DNA of 64,000 bases from Tyto alba (Eukaryota; Chordata; Aves; Strigiformes; Tytonidae). Location: contig NW_024881272.1 in the NCBI RefSeq assembly GCF_018691265.1, positions 23,301,323 through 23,365,322 on the forward strand. Reading direction: 5' to 3'. Shown here one piece after another: positions 11,276-24,159 of this stretch. Position 1 is the first letter of the stretch; each line of letters opens with the position of its first letter. A program made the translations under genes and the position numbers. The notes under the pieces were generated by a model. The model had not been told where the DNA came from. It saw only the letters and a list, made by a program, of their open reading frames with translations, and ran no database searches.

Positions 11276-14200
11276 TGGAATAGCTCCTGCGAGAGACAAA
11301 ATTGCCTGGATCTTGTATTTCTGCATTTCATTGGAAAACACAAGTTGCCAGAGTTTGAGGTCACAGCTGGGGCTCCCATCGGTCCATGACTTCTGCGGAT
11401 GTGGGTAATGGTGTAGTGTGTACCTGCAACTTTTTACTGTGAGAAAAATCACTTTTTTGTTAAGGCTGCAGTGCCTGACCACGTGGAAGTGCAAGGGGCT
11501 TTCAGTTACACGGGAGAAATATTGTGTTGCGTAAAGTTGATAGAAGAGAAGAGGTTAATGAAGCTTCTCAGCTCTCTTCAAAACAAGAGCTCTCCTCTCA
11601 GCCCTGGGTTTAGTTTTTAATTAGTTTGGATTATGGTTTGATTTAAAGCGGGTGAAGGGATGATGAGTTCATGTGATCTGGAGGTTTGAACCTTATGCTG
11701 CTATTTGTACTTTTTTGGTTAATAATGTATCCTTTGCTAGAAGGATGACTGGTGGGTTAACAGGATTCCTTCCTGTAAAACATTTTTAAAGGAAAAAAAA
11801 AAACAAACAGACTTTTTTTGTGGACTTCATACCAGTGTAGAGTTGCCAGACAGCAGTGCAGAATAAAGAAAAGAGTGTTTTATTGTGAAATCCGCTTCTG
11901 TTTAGGAAAAAATAAATCCTGTGCAATACCTAATTCAGTGGTGTTATACTTTTTCCTTCTTCCTCTGAGCTATAGAGGCAGCATAATTTTACATACTTCA
12001 TATTGAAAATTTATTCAAATGCAGTCTGGATTTATTTATTTTTACTATCTCATCAGCAGAATATATACTTTTTTACATGAATGTATTTTATAGATACAAA
12101 AAAAGCACGTTAAAAAGAATGTTCCTGAGGAATTGTTTTATTTGTTAGCACAATATATGTGCTTTTAATGCAATTTAGATTGTATCTAGTGAAAATTGAG
12201 CTCGAAATTCTGAAGCTGATGCTTGTTCTTGTAAATAATGCACACTTTAAGCCAGCACTTCGTATCATTATCTTGAGCAATGGTTTAGCCTTGATATATT
12301 TCAAAACACAGGTATTAGATAATGTGCTGTATATATATATGGTTATTTATGGATATAAACTTTCTGATTAGATATTAATGTTACAACAATATCTGAATGT
12401 TTGCTGAAGATGTCTTCCTTGTTCTGCCCTTTAATCAAGACACGATGTTAATACTGCATATAAGAAATGATATGCAGTTACTAGAATTTGTCAACTTTTA
12501 GTGAATTGGGTAAGCACTCTGTTTATGACTTGAAGCTCTTTTCCTTCAAAATGGTATATTAGATAATATGCAAGATAAATTTAAAAGGATATGTTTTTTA
12601 GGAAGCAGTTTATTGTAGTTTGATTGTTGAGAAGACCACATTTTTTTGGTATTTAAAGGAAGCTGGTCCTGAAAATATCTTAGCAAAGCAAATTACCTGA
12701 TTGAAGAAAATGCTTACTCCTTATTTCAGAAGTGGAGCTATTTGTGCAGTCATTTAGAAAGACTGAGCTAGTGGCAGTCTCTGGAGAGCATACCCTTTGT
12801 CTAAATGAAAACCCCACCCTGAGAAATGTTTTCGTGGTTACCTTTTTTTTTGATATTTTGGGAGAGAGCTTAAGACACCTGTTCTGCTATCTTTGCTGTT
12901 ACAGCTTCAGCCGAATGTTTCCTTTTCTGTCTTTCCTTGGTACACATAGATGATGATCTGTGGCTTATATTGCAAAAGGACTTCCCACAGATGGAAGAAA
13001 GGGGTAGAAAAAACCTCTTGCCAGCTTGTTTTGCTAGCCATTATCTCTCAGTTGCATGGAGCTTATGTGTAAATGCAAATTTAGTAGTTATTGTTTCTTG
13101 AATTATATGTGGTTGTTAGTCATTGCTGAGATTTGTAATGGTGACATTTTGATAAAGTCACAGCATGTGAATGTGTTCATCTACTTCCATATGAAGAAAC
13201 TTGTGTTAAGTACATTTAAAGGACCTTCCTTAATTCAAAATACCATTGTATAAAAGGTTGCTGTGAAGCTAGTTACTTTGTTTTCTTAATGTAATTCCAC
13301 TCACAGCCTTAATTTAATTTCTTCCTATAGTTAAAACAACTGGATTGCTGGCTGATTACACCTGTAGTGCCCTGGTACTGTAAGTCTCCTGCAACGGAGA
13401 TGGGAGTTTGTAGTGTTTATCAAGGTGGTCTTTGCTTGTCCTAGTAGGATGTTACTTTTCTACCTTTGAAAATTCTCAAGACCTGTGATTTACTCTGCAG
13501 CTTACTCTGGCAGCTGCTATGCAAGAAAGTCCCCTTTACAGTGATGTTTTGGATTTTGTCCATCAGCAGTTTCCAGATAGCTGCTTAAGGAAAGTAGATA
13601 TGTGGATGGCTAACTTAGTCACACACAAATACCAGAGCTTGCTGATTTGGAGGTAAAAGTCTTTGCTAGTGTGTGCAATGTAACTGGAACCTTGCCTTGT
13701 AATTTTTTATATTGATTGCTTGCACATGTTGGCTAAGCCTGCAGCATACCTTTACTCGTCTGACTTTCATAACTCTGTGTCCGTGGTGAAGCTTGGATGG
13801 GAGATATGTCATCCCTTGAGGGATGGTGAGGTTTAATAGGACAGGGGCCGATGTACAAACTGACACATGCTTTCCACTCTTGCAGTTGCACTGTGATGTA
13901 CAGGGTAGAGCAAAAACATTTTTAATTTTCTGAACCAGGATTTACCTTAATGATGTAGCACATACCTTAAAGCTTTTTAACCAGGGAGTGTGCAGGTGTT
14001 TCAAGAAGCATTGATTTTACTTTGCATGCCCAAACTGTTCTCTGTGGATGAAACCAAGGAAATGCAGCTCATGGCGTTGATCTTATGGGGTTGTCCAAGC
14101 AGTACTCTGTTTCTTCAGGTAATGTTCAAGGTGGTATCTACAAAGAATTTGACGTGAAAAGGAGCTAAATGTAGTTGTAAATTTGCCAGGTGCTAAAATA

Positions 14201-15769
14201 GAAGCAATGATCTGAGGGAAGTGTTTTGTTAATCTGGTGTTTGGGGATTAATTACTCTTTTGAGTTCTGTATGTTATGTCTAGCTGTTTGCTAGGTATAC
14301 TGTGAGCTGAGCAAAGTGGGACCAATCTGTTCACATCAAATATTTGTCTGCACTCTTCCTGTACCTTTATTTTGCTTGTATGTAGGTGTTGACTGATAGT
14401 AAGGAAAACAGTGCGTAAACAGTTCAGTCAAAAAAGCTTATTTATAAGAGTTTAATATGCATCTAAGAAGGAACCTCTGGCGTGGAGTAGAATAATGAAG
14501 TTTACACAGGCACAGTTTCAATTACAGTTTTGGATGAATGCTTACTGATGGTAGAAGGAGCTGCTTCTGCTAAAGTGCTAGTGCTGCCACTGCTAAAGGA
14601 CATAGAAATGTGCTGCTGTTTCCATAATGCAAAATAATCTGCTTCCTTGCTAGAAATCTGTTTTCACATTTTTCCTTTTTTATTTCTTGGAGCTTTGTGC
14701 ATGAGGAAACTGAGGGAATTATTCTCGGCTTATAGTGTCTCCAGTTTACCTCTGTGATGCCCGGTGAGTCCTGCTATCCTGTTGTCACATGTATAGTTAT
14801 GAAGATGTATGAGACCCCAGCCTCCACGTAATACAGCTCTGGGCAGTGGTGGATTTTCGCTTGAGTTGCTTTGCACACCAATGCCAACATGTCAGATGCA
14901 GTTTACACTGTTTGAATGAACATCAGCCCTCTAGCAGGAACTTTTAAAAACATTACTCAATCAAATTCAGTGCAGAGTTGAGATAGCGAAGATGATCCTC
15001 CATTTGCCTGTAGAACAGGTGTATGTTACATAAAACAGGATGGCACAAGGGATGGTTTTAGAGCCTTATGGTTGGGAGGGAAAGAAATCTGCATTGTAGA
15101 TTGTGTGCTGGATTTTATTTTCTTGGGCTAGATTTGAGCTGAAATTCCTGTGTGCTTTGTGGGGCGGGATCTGCTCTGGTCTCTGAGACCGCGCTGCCAG
15201 TTTTACAGCTCAAATACCTATTCCTCATGTTCACACACTTTTTGGCTTCTGTAAGCTTTGAAGAAACACAGATTGTAGAAGTGTAATTTCAGTTCTCCTC
15301 AAGCTGACCCAGCCCCCTGGTTAATTTGCTGCATGCTGTTAACATTAAGCTTCATAAAATTTAGTATGCTGAGCTGTAAACCTGCATTTGCTATCAGCCC
15401 TGAAAGTCAAATCAATAATTTGAAGATCTGTAGTTCCTTATCTAGAAAGAAACACTGTGCTGGTGTGACACGCTTTGTGGGCTAGAGAGGAGTGTAGCTG
15501 GGCAGCCCCATCTTATCCTGGCATTTGGACCTGCTTGTGTCACACCTCAGGGGAGAGGGTGGCTCTGCTGTAGCTTTTCTCTGCAGGGAAGAGAGTGGCA
15601 GGAGGAGAGTGCTTTCCAAAAGAGAGCTTTCTCCCTCTCTGTAATGGGGAGATAACATAACGTCTGAATCTCAATGATGCATCCTTCTCCTGCAGAGTCA
15701 ACTCTCCCCTTACGTCCATCAGACTTGCTGGGTACTGCTTCCTTGCCCAATGTCACAACCTGATCCTCT
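11276..15769. other. Gene-free unique sequence
   Basis: AT-rich with short A and T runs and a (TA)n run near 12330. I see no genes, RNA genes or recognisable mobile elements. Confidence 0.55.
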
Positions 15770-16440
15770 GTAAGGTGTTTGCTCCATAATTACAGGGAAC
15801 AATATTGTGTTTTTCCTAATGGCATGTGTTCGGTGGAAATCCTGGCCAACCCTTTTGATACCGTTTGTTTGGCTTTGGCTGGGAGCATGTGGGCCTGGCG
15901 AGGAAGAGCATTAAAGCTGTGTTTGGGGCAGCTGGAGCTGCTCAAGGCTTATGCAGGAAGTTCTTTAGGGATTTAATTACATCGAAATATTGGGAAATGA
16001 AAAACTTGCTAGTGCTGGAGAGGGAGAGCTCTTCCCCCCCTGCCTCGGACTCTAATGGCCGCAGTTTCTGGGCACAACCAAACTCTGTCTGCGTAAGAGC
16101 AGAGCCACGGAGGTGGTTTCTTGCATCGGTCCGTATGTGCAGATATGCATAGCTGAGCTTGCCTGTGAAGGGTGGTACACAGAGGGGTCTGAGGTTAATG
16201 GATGGTATGGTTTTATTGATAATTTTGGTTACACTGGCTGGTTTCTGAGATCAAACCTCTTGCCATTAAAAAGAATCTTTTCCATTTATCTTGAAACACA
16301 TGTACTGTATGGCCAAACAGTAGGACAGCAGGTGACAATGCATCATCAGCTCATAGACCATCAGTCAAAAAAGATAGTGCTTACATCATTAGATGTGAGA
16401 TCATCGCAGAAGAAAATTGATAGAGGAAATTAATTATGCA
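15770..16440. promoter_or_regulatory. Candidate conserved non-coding (enhancer-like) element
   Basis: A stretch dense in typical developmental transcription-factor core sites: TAATTA at 15787-15792 followed by a SOX-type AACAAT, TTGGCT-type NF1 half sites near 15868-15882, and AATTAATTA at 16428-16436. It lacks simple repeats and mobile elements. The texture (homeodomain and SOX cores in unique sequence) is what conserved non-coding elements in vertebrate gene deserts look like. Conservation itself cannot be seen from one sequence, so this is inference. Confidence 0.3.
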
Positions 16441-16890
16441 GCTTTTATATTAATCCAAATATTTCTGGCTCTGATGATGGGTCTATTAGCACACTTAGAA
16501 AATTTTTAACATATTATGTCTTACCTCACTGGAGAAAAAAGTCCTTTGGAGTGTTTTTAAGCTCTCTTACCTTGACCACTGAGGTCTGATGGCATGCTGG
16601 GTTGTTCATGAAGCTGCATTTTGGGAGGATTGTGTTTTTATCACTGTTAGTAATTAATTCATCAGTGTTTCTGTAAGCTTGCCTCTTACTGGGTTGTTAA
16701 GTGATTTCTGGAGACTTTTGATTTAAACTCAATGCAGAAAAGTGAAGAAATATTGAAGTATTTACCAGAAAAAATGATCCCTATTTTTGATTTAAAGTTA
16801 TCTCCGTTTGAACTTCCCACAAACTTAGAATGATGGTAAAAAGCAGTGAAGCATGTAGAAACAAGTTTTTGTGGTGACTGGGAGAATGAA

Positions 16891-16930
16891 CTTCAGCATC
16901 TTCAGGTTGTGCAGCTTCAGCATCTTCAGG
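16891..16930 (+). repeat. 24-bp tandem duplication, two copies
   Basis: The 16-mer cttcagcatcttcagg occurs at 16891-16906 and identically at 16915-16930, separated by 8 bases, giving a 24-base period. Each copy also contains a smaller internal CTTCAG repeat. It is a recent or stable short tandem duplication with no coding context. Confidence 0.9.
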
Positions 16931-18654
16931 CTGGCTGACAAATGTGATGGAAGTAATGTAGCGAGATGGAAGGCTGCAGCAGAGTCTGTGGTTTTGTATC
17001 CTTAAGTTTGGTTTCTGTATGTCTAACCGTTTTACTTTTCTTCATGTAATCAGACACTGTAGAGATGTGGAAACCCATCAGGTGCCCTGTGGTGGAAACT
17101 ATTTAACAGTCTTCTGTAGTAGGAAAGAGACGTGAGTGTGGTTTAGAATTTTTCACAGCAAAGTAGATCACAGGAGCTGTTAAGTGCATGAAGGAATGAC
17201 ACCTTCAGCAGGTGCCTGTATCATGTACACAGTGTGCATGCAGGCAGAGAGGGAAAAAATCCCCAATTTTACGATAGGCTTGTTTCTGCTGTGTTTTAAG
17301 AGGATATAGACATAGCATTGTGTGAAAAATAATGTACCTGTTTATTCATTTTGGAATTTAAGGTCTACTCTGAGACACAGGCACATCTAATCTAAATGTG
17401 TTTGCAAAAGTCAGAAACACAAAGGCACATTTTCTTTATGTGTGGAACATCAGATTTATTTCATTGTTTACTCCTGTGTTGATAGATGCTTCAAAAGCTT
17501 TAGACGTGGAGGTATAGTAGTACTTGTTCCGGGTCTCTGGAGTGTCCAGAATTGGACCTAATTTGATTAGAAGCATTGTTCTTTTAAAATCAGTGACATC
17601 TGAAATCTGTAATTTACATATGCACACAGCTTTCACACTGTTCGGAGACCCCAGGCAAAGCTGTCCACCATTTCTCCATGTGTTAAAGCCTCTGGCAACA
17701 GCCATTAGGAAAAATGTGTCACTAAAAGGCATAACTGTGTGGAATGGATTATACAAAACACCTTACTATGCCAGTACTCTGGAGAACTGTTGATGGATAC
17801 AGAAAACACGGACAGTTAGCTAGTGTTAGGAGACGTGTCTAAATGCTGTGCCAGAAGAATGAGCTATTTAAGGAGAAAAGTTGATGCTGTTTGTTTCAGG
17901 TGAATGCAAAAGGAAAGTGCCTTAGGATATGAGTGATTGTTTTGAGCATACTGACATTGATAATGATGCTCTGTTTTGAGAGAGGAGGTCCCCAGTGTAA
18001 AACTGGGGGAGGTGGCCAGGCTGCGCATGGGGCTGCAGAGTCACCAATATTTTAGTTCTGGCAGTTATTAATTACTGAAGAAAAAAAAGAATAAAACCTA
18101 AGTGGTGCAGAGGGTCATAGCATGTGCCCAGTGCTGTGTGCTGACATCCCAGTAGGACCCTGGGTGGCTGCCGGAGCCACCTCCCTGGCTTCTGGAGCAG
18201 CTCTGCTTTGCTTTGCTACTTGGAAATGCTTAAGCACAGCACCACTGCAGCTGCACCCCCATCCTGGCACGTGCTGAGGAGCGCTGGGCAGGCTGGGGAA
18301 GACTGCCTCGTTCCCTCCAGATATGGCGACCAGAAGAGTGAGGACTTTTCTCATGAAAAACTGCAATTTCCCAGCCTTCAGCTAGTGAAGAGAGAAAAGC
18401 TCTTAAATTGTTATATCTACAGGGAGATGAAAACAAGGAAATCTACTCTCTTCCCTTCATGATCTTGGACTGGGTCAAGAGGAGACCCCTGTATTAGTTA
18501 CTAACATGCCTATTCAAAAGATGTATATAAAACATGGTTTAAAAAGAAACCCAAAACCTGAGTTCAGCCCTAGTGTCTCCTGCAAACGGTTCCTGGCTTT
18601 TCATATAATTTATATATAGGAGTTGGGAGAAAGGGGGGAGTTCAGCAGCTGTCA
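16931..18654. other. Gene-free sequence; both strands open at 17436-17793
   Basis: A minus-strand frame of 106 codons (17436-17756) and an overlapping plus-strand frame of 89 codons (17524-17793) have unusually complex, non-repetitive translations, but neither matches a family I know. No splice-site pair brackets them clearly. The rest of the stretch shows nothing recognisable. Confidence 0.45.
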
Positions 18655-18800
18655 CTGTGTTGGAGTCCGCCTTTTGCTTCATCATTGTGAGATCGTAATA
18701 ACGCAGGAGAAATGGCTCAGAGTGAAAGTGACCTTGTGAACCTTAATTGCCAACTCATTTGCATCTTCTCTGCTCCCTGAAGGCTCTGTGGCCCATTGAC
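18655..18800. promoter_or_regulatory. Candidate enhancer-like element with octamer site
   Basis: Contains a perfect POU octamer ATTTGCAT (18757-18764). About 20 bases upstream are a nuclear-receptor half site TGACCTT at 18729 and a related GAACCTT. The sequence is unique and repeat-free. The motif pairing is suggestive only; no expression or conservation evidence is available. Confidence 0.3.
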
Positions 18801-19841
18801 TGTTAGAGGCATCATATGGGGGATGGTCTTACCTCTGTTTCCATATTTTGGGTATTAAGGTCTTGTATAACAAAGTATTCCTGGTCATTTTGCAGTTCTG
18901 AGTCTTTTTCCTTCATTTTCCTCTTGGATTACGCTTGTTGCTCTGTATCTTCAATAGCAAATGTTATTTTGTCTGGGCATGCTTATTAGGAAAATGTTGA
19001 TGGTGGAATTAATAGGAAAAATATTCTGATGTTCTAGACTAAGTAAATTGAGGCTTCATTCTTTGTAGCAACCTACAGCATACTGTTACATTTCTGTATT
19101 TCTTAATTTGCATGTTTTATATGTATTTTTTCTCATTATGTTCATTTTTTTTGTGGGGAAGAAAACCCCAAACTGTTATTGAAAGACAAATTAAGTAAGA
19201 TTGGTACTAAAGCGGTCATCACAAAAATGTATCAGTTATATGCACTAATGAGCACCGAGACCTTGAACGGTGCAAAAATAAATTGCTTGTTCTTTTTATT
19301 CATTTTTTAGCTTTTACTGGAGAAGTAAAATTGGAGCCTGCCTTTCTTCTTTTTACATACTGCTTTCCTTAAATAAAACTCAAACTAAGATGTGATTTCT
19401 TTTCCTATTCTGGTGGAGGCTCGGGTGGCCTTTTTTAGACAGGTTTGCCAGGATCTATTTTCGGGGCGGATGTCCGCTGGACCCTTAGCAGAAGTCGAGA
19501 CCTTGACAGATAGTGGAGCCGCTTGGAAGAGGTGGTGCTTGCAGGCAGCTGCTGTTCCTCTGCCAGCATTTGCAGCTGATCAATTCATTACTCTGCTGAG
19601 TGCTTAAAGAGAATACCCTTGTGGCTGTTCAATGTGGCTCCAAAACAAAAACATATTTTGCTCATTTAATAATTGAAAATACATTATTATGTAAAGTTTC
19701 ATTGGTACTTTTATGGTGCTAGAAGAGCTATTGTTACTAGACTTTAGCCCCATATTTAACTCCCTGCTCTTCTGCATTCTGCTTGAAGATGTTGCTTAAA
19801 AACCAAGCAATTTTAATGACTCTGACCAAGTTCTTTACTAC

Positions 19842-19862
19842 TTTTTTTTTTTTTTTTTTTTT
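19842..19862. repeat. Poly-T tract (21 bp)
   Basis: Uninterrupted T21. No retroelement body could be recognised beside it, so it is treated as a simple repeat. Confidence 0.9.
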
Positions 19863-20864
19863 AAAGAATCAATTATGAATCTTGGTCTAAATATGTTCTG
19901 TGCTCCCTCTGCTGGCTCAGTGGCAAGGATTAACGCTTTGCCTGCCCTCCCCATGGGGAGCAGTGATGGACGTGTGCCCATGAAGTACGAACACAGGAGC
20001 AGGAGCTTCATTAAAATTACAGCAGGAGAGACCTTGGTGCATCAGAAAGGAAAAGGTGGTATAAGCAGGGAAACCCATTTCGTATTCAGTGGTCACATAA
20101 GGTTTTACTAATGGAGATAGAGCTAGAACTTGCAAATAGTATATCAGTAAAAAAAGGTGGCATCTTTTAAAGGTAGTTACCTTTTTCAAAAAATAAAATG
20201 GGAAGCGGGTGATATTGACAGGAAGATAACATTTTAGTAGTAAGCTTGGGGAAGCTGAAGTTTGTACTAGTGTAGAATCAAGTTCTTTACATAAAATTAA
20301 AAGAGCAGAGGGAATTAAATGCATTTTAGGTATAATTTTGATGCCTACAGTTTCTTTTTCCTTAGAAACCAATAAATATGTGTTAAATTTATCTTGGCAT
20401 ATGAAAAAGATGTAATGACTTATGCTAACAAGATAAAGGAGAAGGCAGCACTTAATTTCCTAGGTAATACACAAAATAAAAATGATTTGCATGCCTTCAA
20501 ATGATTCTGCGTGACCTTGTTAAATGCAGTACGATACAAATGAAGAACAAATGAGTTATCCAGATAGGACACATTTTTGTGACTGCAGAGTGCCTATGGA
20601 GGGGCACGAAGTACAGGTCTCGTTCTCTACTGGTGCTCAGGTTTTTGATAATCATTGCTGGCAAAGCAATGCGTTGAGAAACAACAATGTCAAGAACATA
20701 AAATGGTGAAGTGTCAGTGAGATGTTTCATGGTTACACAGTGGTGCTTTGGTTAAGGATGTGCTAGTTCTATGAATTTAAATTGAGTTGCTTTCCTCCAT
20801 ACGTTTAGTCTCTGATTGCTGTGTTAAGGTACAACCTTAGGCAGGTGATACAGCTCTGCTCCTG

Positions 20865-20900
20865 TTTTTTTTTCTTTCTTTTTTTTTTTTTTTTTTTTTT
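20865..20900. repeat. Poly-T tract with C interruptions
   Basis: About 36 bases, T-rich with two C interruptions and a final run of 22 T. It lies at the end of a minus-strand open frame and is the cause of that frame's poly-lysine tail. Confidence 0.9.
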
Positions 20901-23900
20901 CTTCCTAGGGACTCTCCTAGTAATGTGACACTTTCTACTGGTGTTTTACAGACAAATTGTGCTCTTTGAGATTCTGGAGGGCATTTGGTGTCTTTGTAGG
21001 CTACTGTAATGAGTAATGGCCCTAGTTGCAATAGCAGGTAGTGCTGTGTATATTGACTGGCGCGGCGCTGTAATGAGCTGTGGAGAGGAGCTTTGTGCCC
21101 AGCTCGCTGTGAGTTGTCAGTCACTGCTACATCATGGTTGAAACGGTTTATTGGGTATGACTGCCAAATTTTACGCAGGTGCCAGATTAATTTTGATATA
21201 TTGTACTTGTAGCAGTGACTCTGGACAGTTTGTGATGTCTCTGCTGGAAGACTGTCAATGGAAGTGTATAAGCAGTTGGCTAACATATCAGTGGTGCTGT
21301 AAACTTCCTCCAGTATTTTCAAAACAACTCAAACAGGAAATATATTAAACAGAAACAGGGAAGGGTTCCTAGACTTCTCTCCAGTTTCCGACTGCCTTTT
21401 AGGTGGGCAAGAGCTGTTTGAAGTGTTGCTTTGCTGCTGTTCCTGTGCCCTTGGTGTGACAAGTCCGCTCTGCTCTGGGTGAGATGGGTATTTGGTTCTC
21501 CTGCTGCTGCTTTTGCTAGGGTCTTTGTCTCCAAAAAACCTCTTTACAGTCAGGCACTGAGGTGCAGATGCTTTTTCTTTGAGGTTTGAAATGTGCTGTT
21601 TTTGCTTACGTATTCCTGTGATGTACAAATGCTTCCCTCAAAGATCCCACCTGGCAAATGTCCTTTACTTCTCTTCCAATCCACACTGCTCATGTTGGTT
21701 ATGGGATACTGGTGTGTAATAAGGCTGGGATGCTGCACATATTGAGCAGGAGTGTGTCCCTTCCCTAACGTTGTGCTGGTTTGAGAAGTGTGACTTTGGC
21801 AATGTGGTGGCTGCTGTACTGCTATCGGGTCTCTATGTTTGGTATTGGAAAGTGCTGTAAGCTGAATCTGGATTAAAACAGAGACATGCTATCAAGGCAA
21901 GCGTGGGTGAGTTAGAATAGTTCAGATTGAAATAATAAAGGGTTAAATTTAGTGGTGCCAGTTACCCTTAATTCCTGGAAAAGTGTGCTCAGAGCAACAC
22001 AGGGACCTAGTTCCTGGCACCCATCTCTAGTACTATTAACTTTCTCGCTTATGAAGCAACATAGCAGGTAATTCCAGTCCCTAATGTTGCTTCCTTTCTT
22101 TAAACGCTCGGACTTTATCTCCCCTCATCTACCGAAGTGAAGAAAAGCCTTTGTGCCTACTGTCTCTCAGCTTCCCAAGGGAGAGGTCTTGGTTTCTCCT
22201 AACAGCCATATCTTGCTTTCTGCAACTGATGCCTAATGGTCAAACTTAGTGACTAGTTCAGATGATCGTTCACATGGTTTCTTGTACAGTTAGTGTCTCA
22301 CCTGATATCCGTGCACAATTGTGTTCCTTAATTATTCAAGTTTTTGTATGCTGCTAGAATAGAGATATTTTTACTCTGCATGAGTAAGTTGGGGGGTGGG
22401 GGGAGCCCAACCCTAATTTTTCAGAGAGTATTAGCCATGTTCAAAAGCTGTTCTTTAAAAAGCAGATTTGAAAAATGGCTTCTATTAACACAGTTTGATA
22501 TTTAAAGCAATCTCTGCTGACCATACAAATCATGTTAGTTATTTTACCAGCTTGTTTCTTGCCTACTCTGCCATGATTTAATAGCAAGGAATACTGATGA
22601 ATCTTGCTTTTCAGTTACAGCCTTCCAAGAATTAAGCTATTACTAGAAACTGATCCAACTTCGCTTTCTTACTTTGTAATCATATTCCAGTCCACAGTGG
22701 AAGTTTGTTTTATCTCACATCTTCCTTTTCTCCCTGGTGAGGTACCCGTACGATAAATTCATTAATTTCTCCATGATCCTGACCAGTTTGGTTTTTCTTC
22801 CCTGTTTGTCAAAACTTGCAAAGATTTCTAGTAAGTTGAGGAAGCATTTTACAGAAACAGTCCTCATTTTATTGTAATCTAACTTTTGTACAGGGCTTTC
22901 TAACTTGGCAGTAAGTAGTTGTATTGGGAAGGCTATTAGGAAATACATGGTGGGAGCAATCTGGGGACAGGATAGTAACCTTACAGGTTTTTTGTGCTTC
23001 TACCTTTTGGGGTTGTTTTTTTTAATCTTTTAGCACCACCAAGAAAATTCAAGTAAAGTCACCAAAAAAAAAAAATTCTCTGGAAGTAGTAATTTTTCAT
23101 GTTTTATTACTATAGCTTTATGGCTTGCTCTTAGGCAAAAATAAGTGAAAGATGAAAGAGTAGAGTGCTGATCATGTAATTCTCATGCAGCCCATCTTTG
23201 AGACAGTGCAACTACAAATCTTAGTATTATTTGTAGGCTTTTTACAACTGAAATGTATGGACTGGGTAATATTCCTGTCTGCTTGTGAAGTATTTTTTTT
23301 TTTTTTTTTTTTCCCTCCCTACTGTAAGCCCCAATCTCAGCTGGAGGTTTTGGTGATGTTTCCATACTAATCATACTACTGATTGTTCAGCCTTCCTCTG
23401 GGAAAGTGTTTTGGGTGAAACCAAAGGTGGTACTTGGAGTAAATCAACAGAAGATATTTGCATAATATTTGTAGGGCCATCTGACCTCTCCAAATGTAGT
23501 AGATAGAGACTGAAATTTTTTCATATTTGCTGGGGTTCTGGATATATCTAATAGTGATAATTTTCAGTTGAATTACTACAATTATTTTCTTGCATCAATA
23601 GCAGTTGCTATATGCAGCTATAAGATTACAAAGCATGTAAGAACAAAGAACTTGGCCTCTGCTATAGCCTTATGAGGGCTAACTTCATGTCAAGACAAGT
23701 TTTATGTGGGGATTATGCATGGGATGTCAGAAATGATTGTTTTGTGGAGCAGCTCGGTGGAGAGTCACTGAGAAGAGAATGTCTTGGTGCAGTTGGTTTG
23801 ATGTGGAAATAGAGTAAAGCTGCTGCAGCAGCAGCTGTATTGTGCTCGGTTATAGAGCAGTAAACCAAACCCCCCATCACTGTCATGTTCAACTTCTATA

Positions 23901-24159
23901 ATGAGTGATGTGAAAATTATGAACATGAGAATTCCTTCTCTTTTTCCTTTGTAAAAGAAACAGCTAAGAGTTTAAAGTGGCTGCACGATGAACAGAGACT
24001 GTTTAAAGACAGCATGTAAAGAAGCTCAGAGCAGACTTATGCCACCAATTAAAAAAAGGTTGGTTTTTTTTTGAGGGAAAAGGCGATATTGTCAAACCTA
24101 AGTTAATTACTAAAAATAAAAAGACATCTCTCAGAAAGAGGAAGCCATCATAAAACAAA

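Larger units (their letters stand above)
18801..24159. other. Gene-free unique sequence with several poly-T tracts
   Basis: Holds T21 (19842-19862), a T-rich tract (20865-20900), T20 (23293-23312) and a G6-T-G6 run (22391-22403). Two long minus-strand frames (19917-20372, 151 codons; 20837-21322, 161 codons) are present. The second ends in a Lys-rich run that is simply the complement of the T tract. Neither resembles a known protein, so neither is called a gene. Confidence 0.55.

Noticed and set aside
19917..20372. 151-codon minus-strand frame
   Set aside because: No family recognised and composition matches the surroundings. A frame of this length is expected occasionally in 64 kb on six frames.
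20837..21322. 161-codon minus-strand frame, the longest in the window
   Set aside because: Its C-terminal Lys-rich run is the complement of a poly-T tract and the rest has no similarity I recognise.
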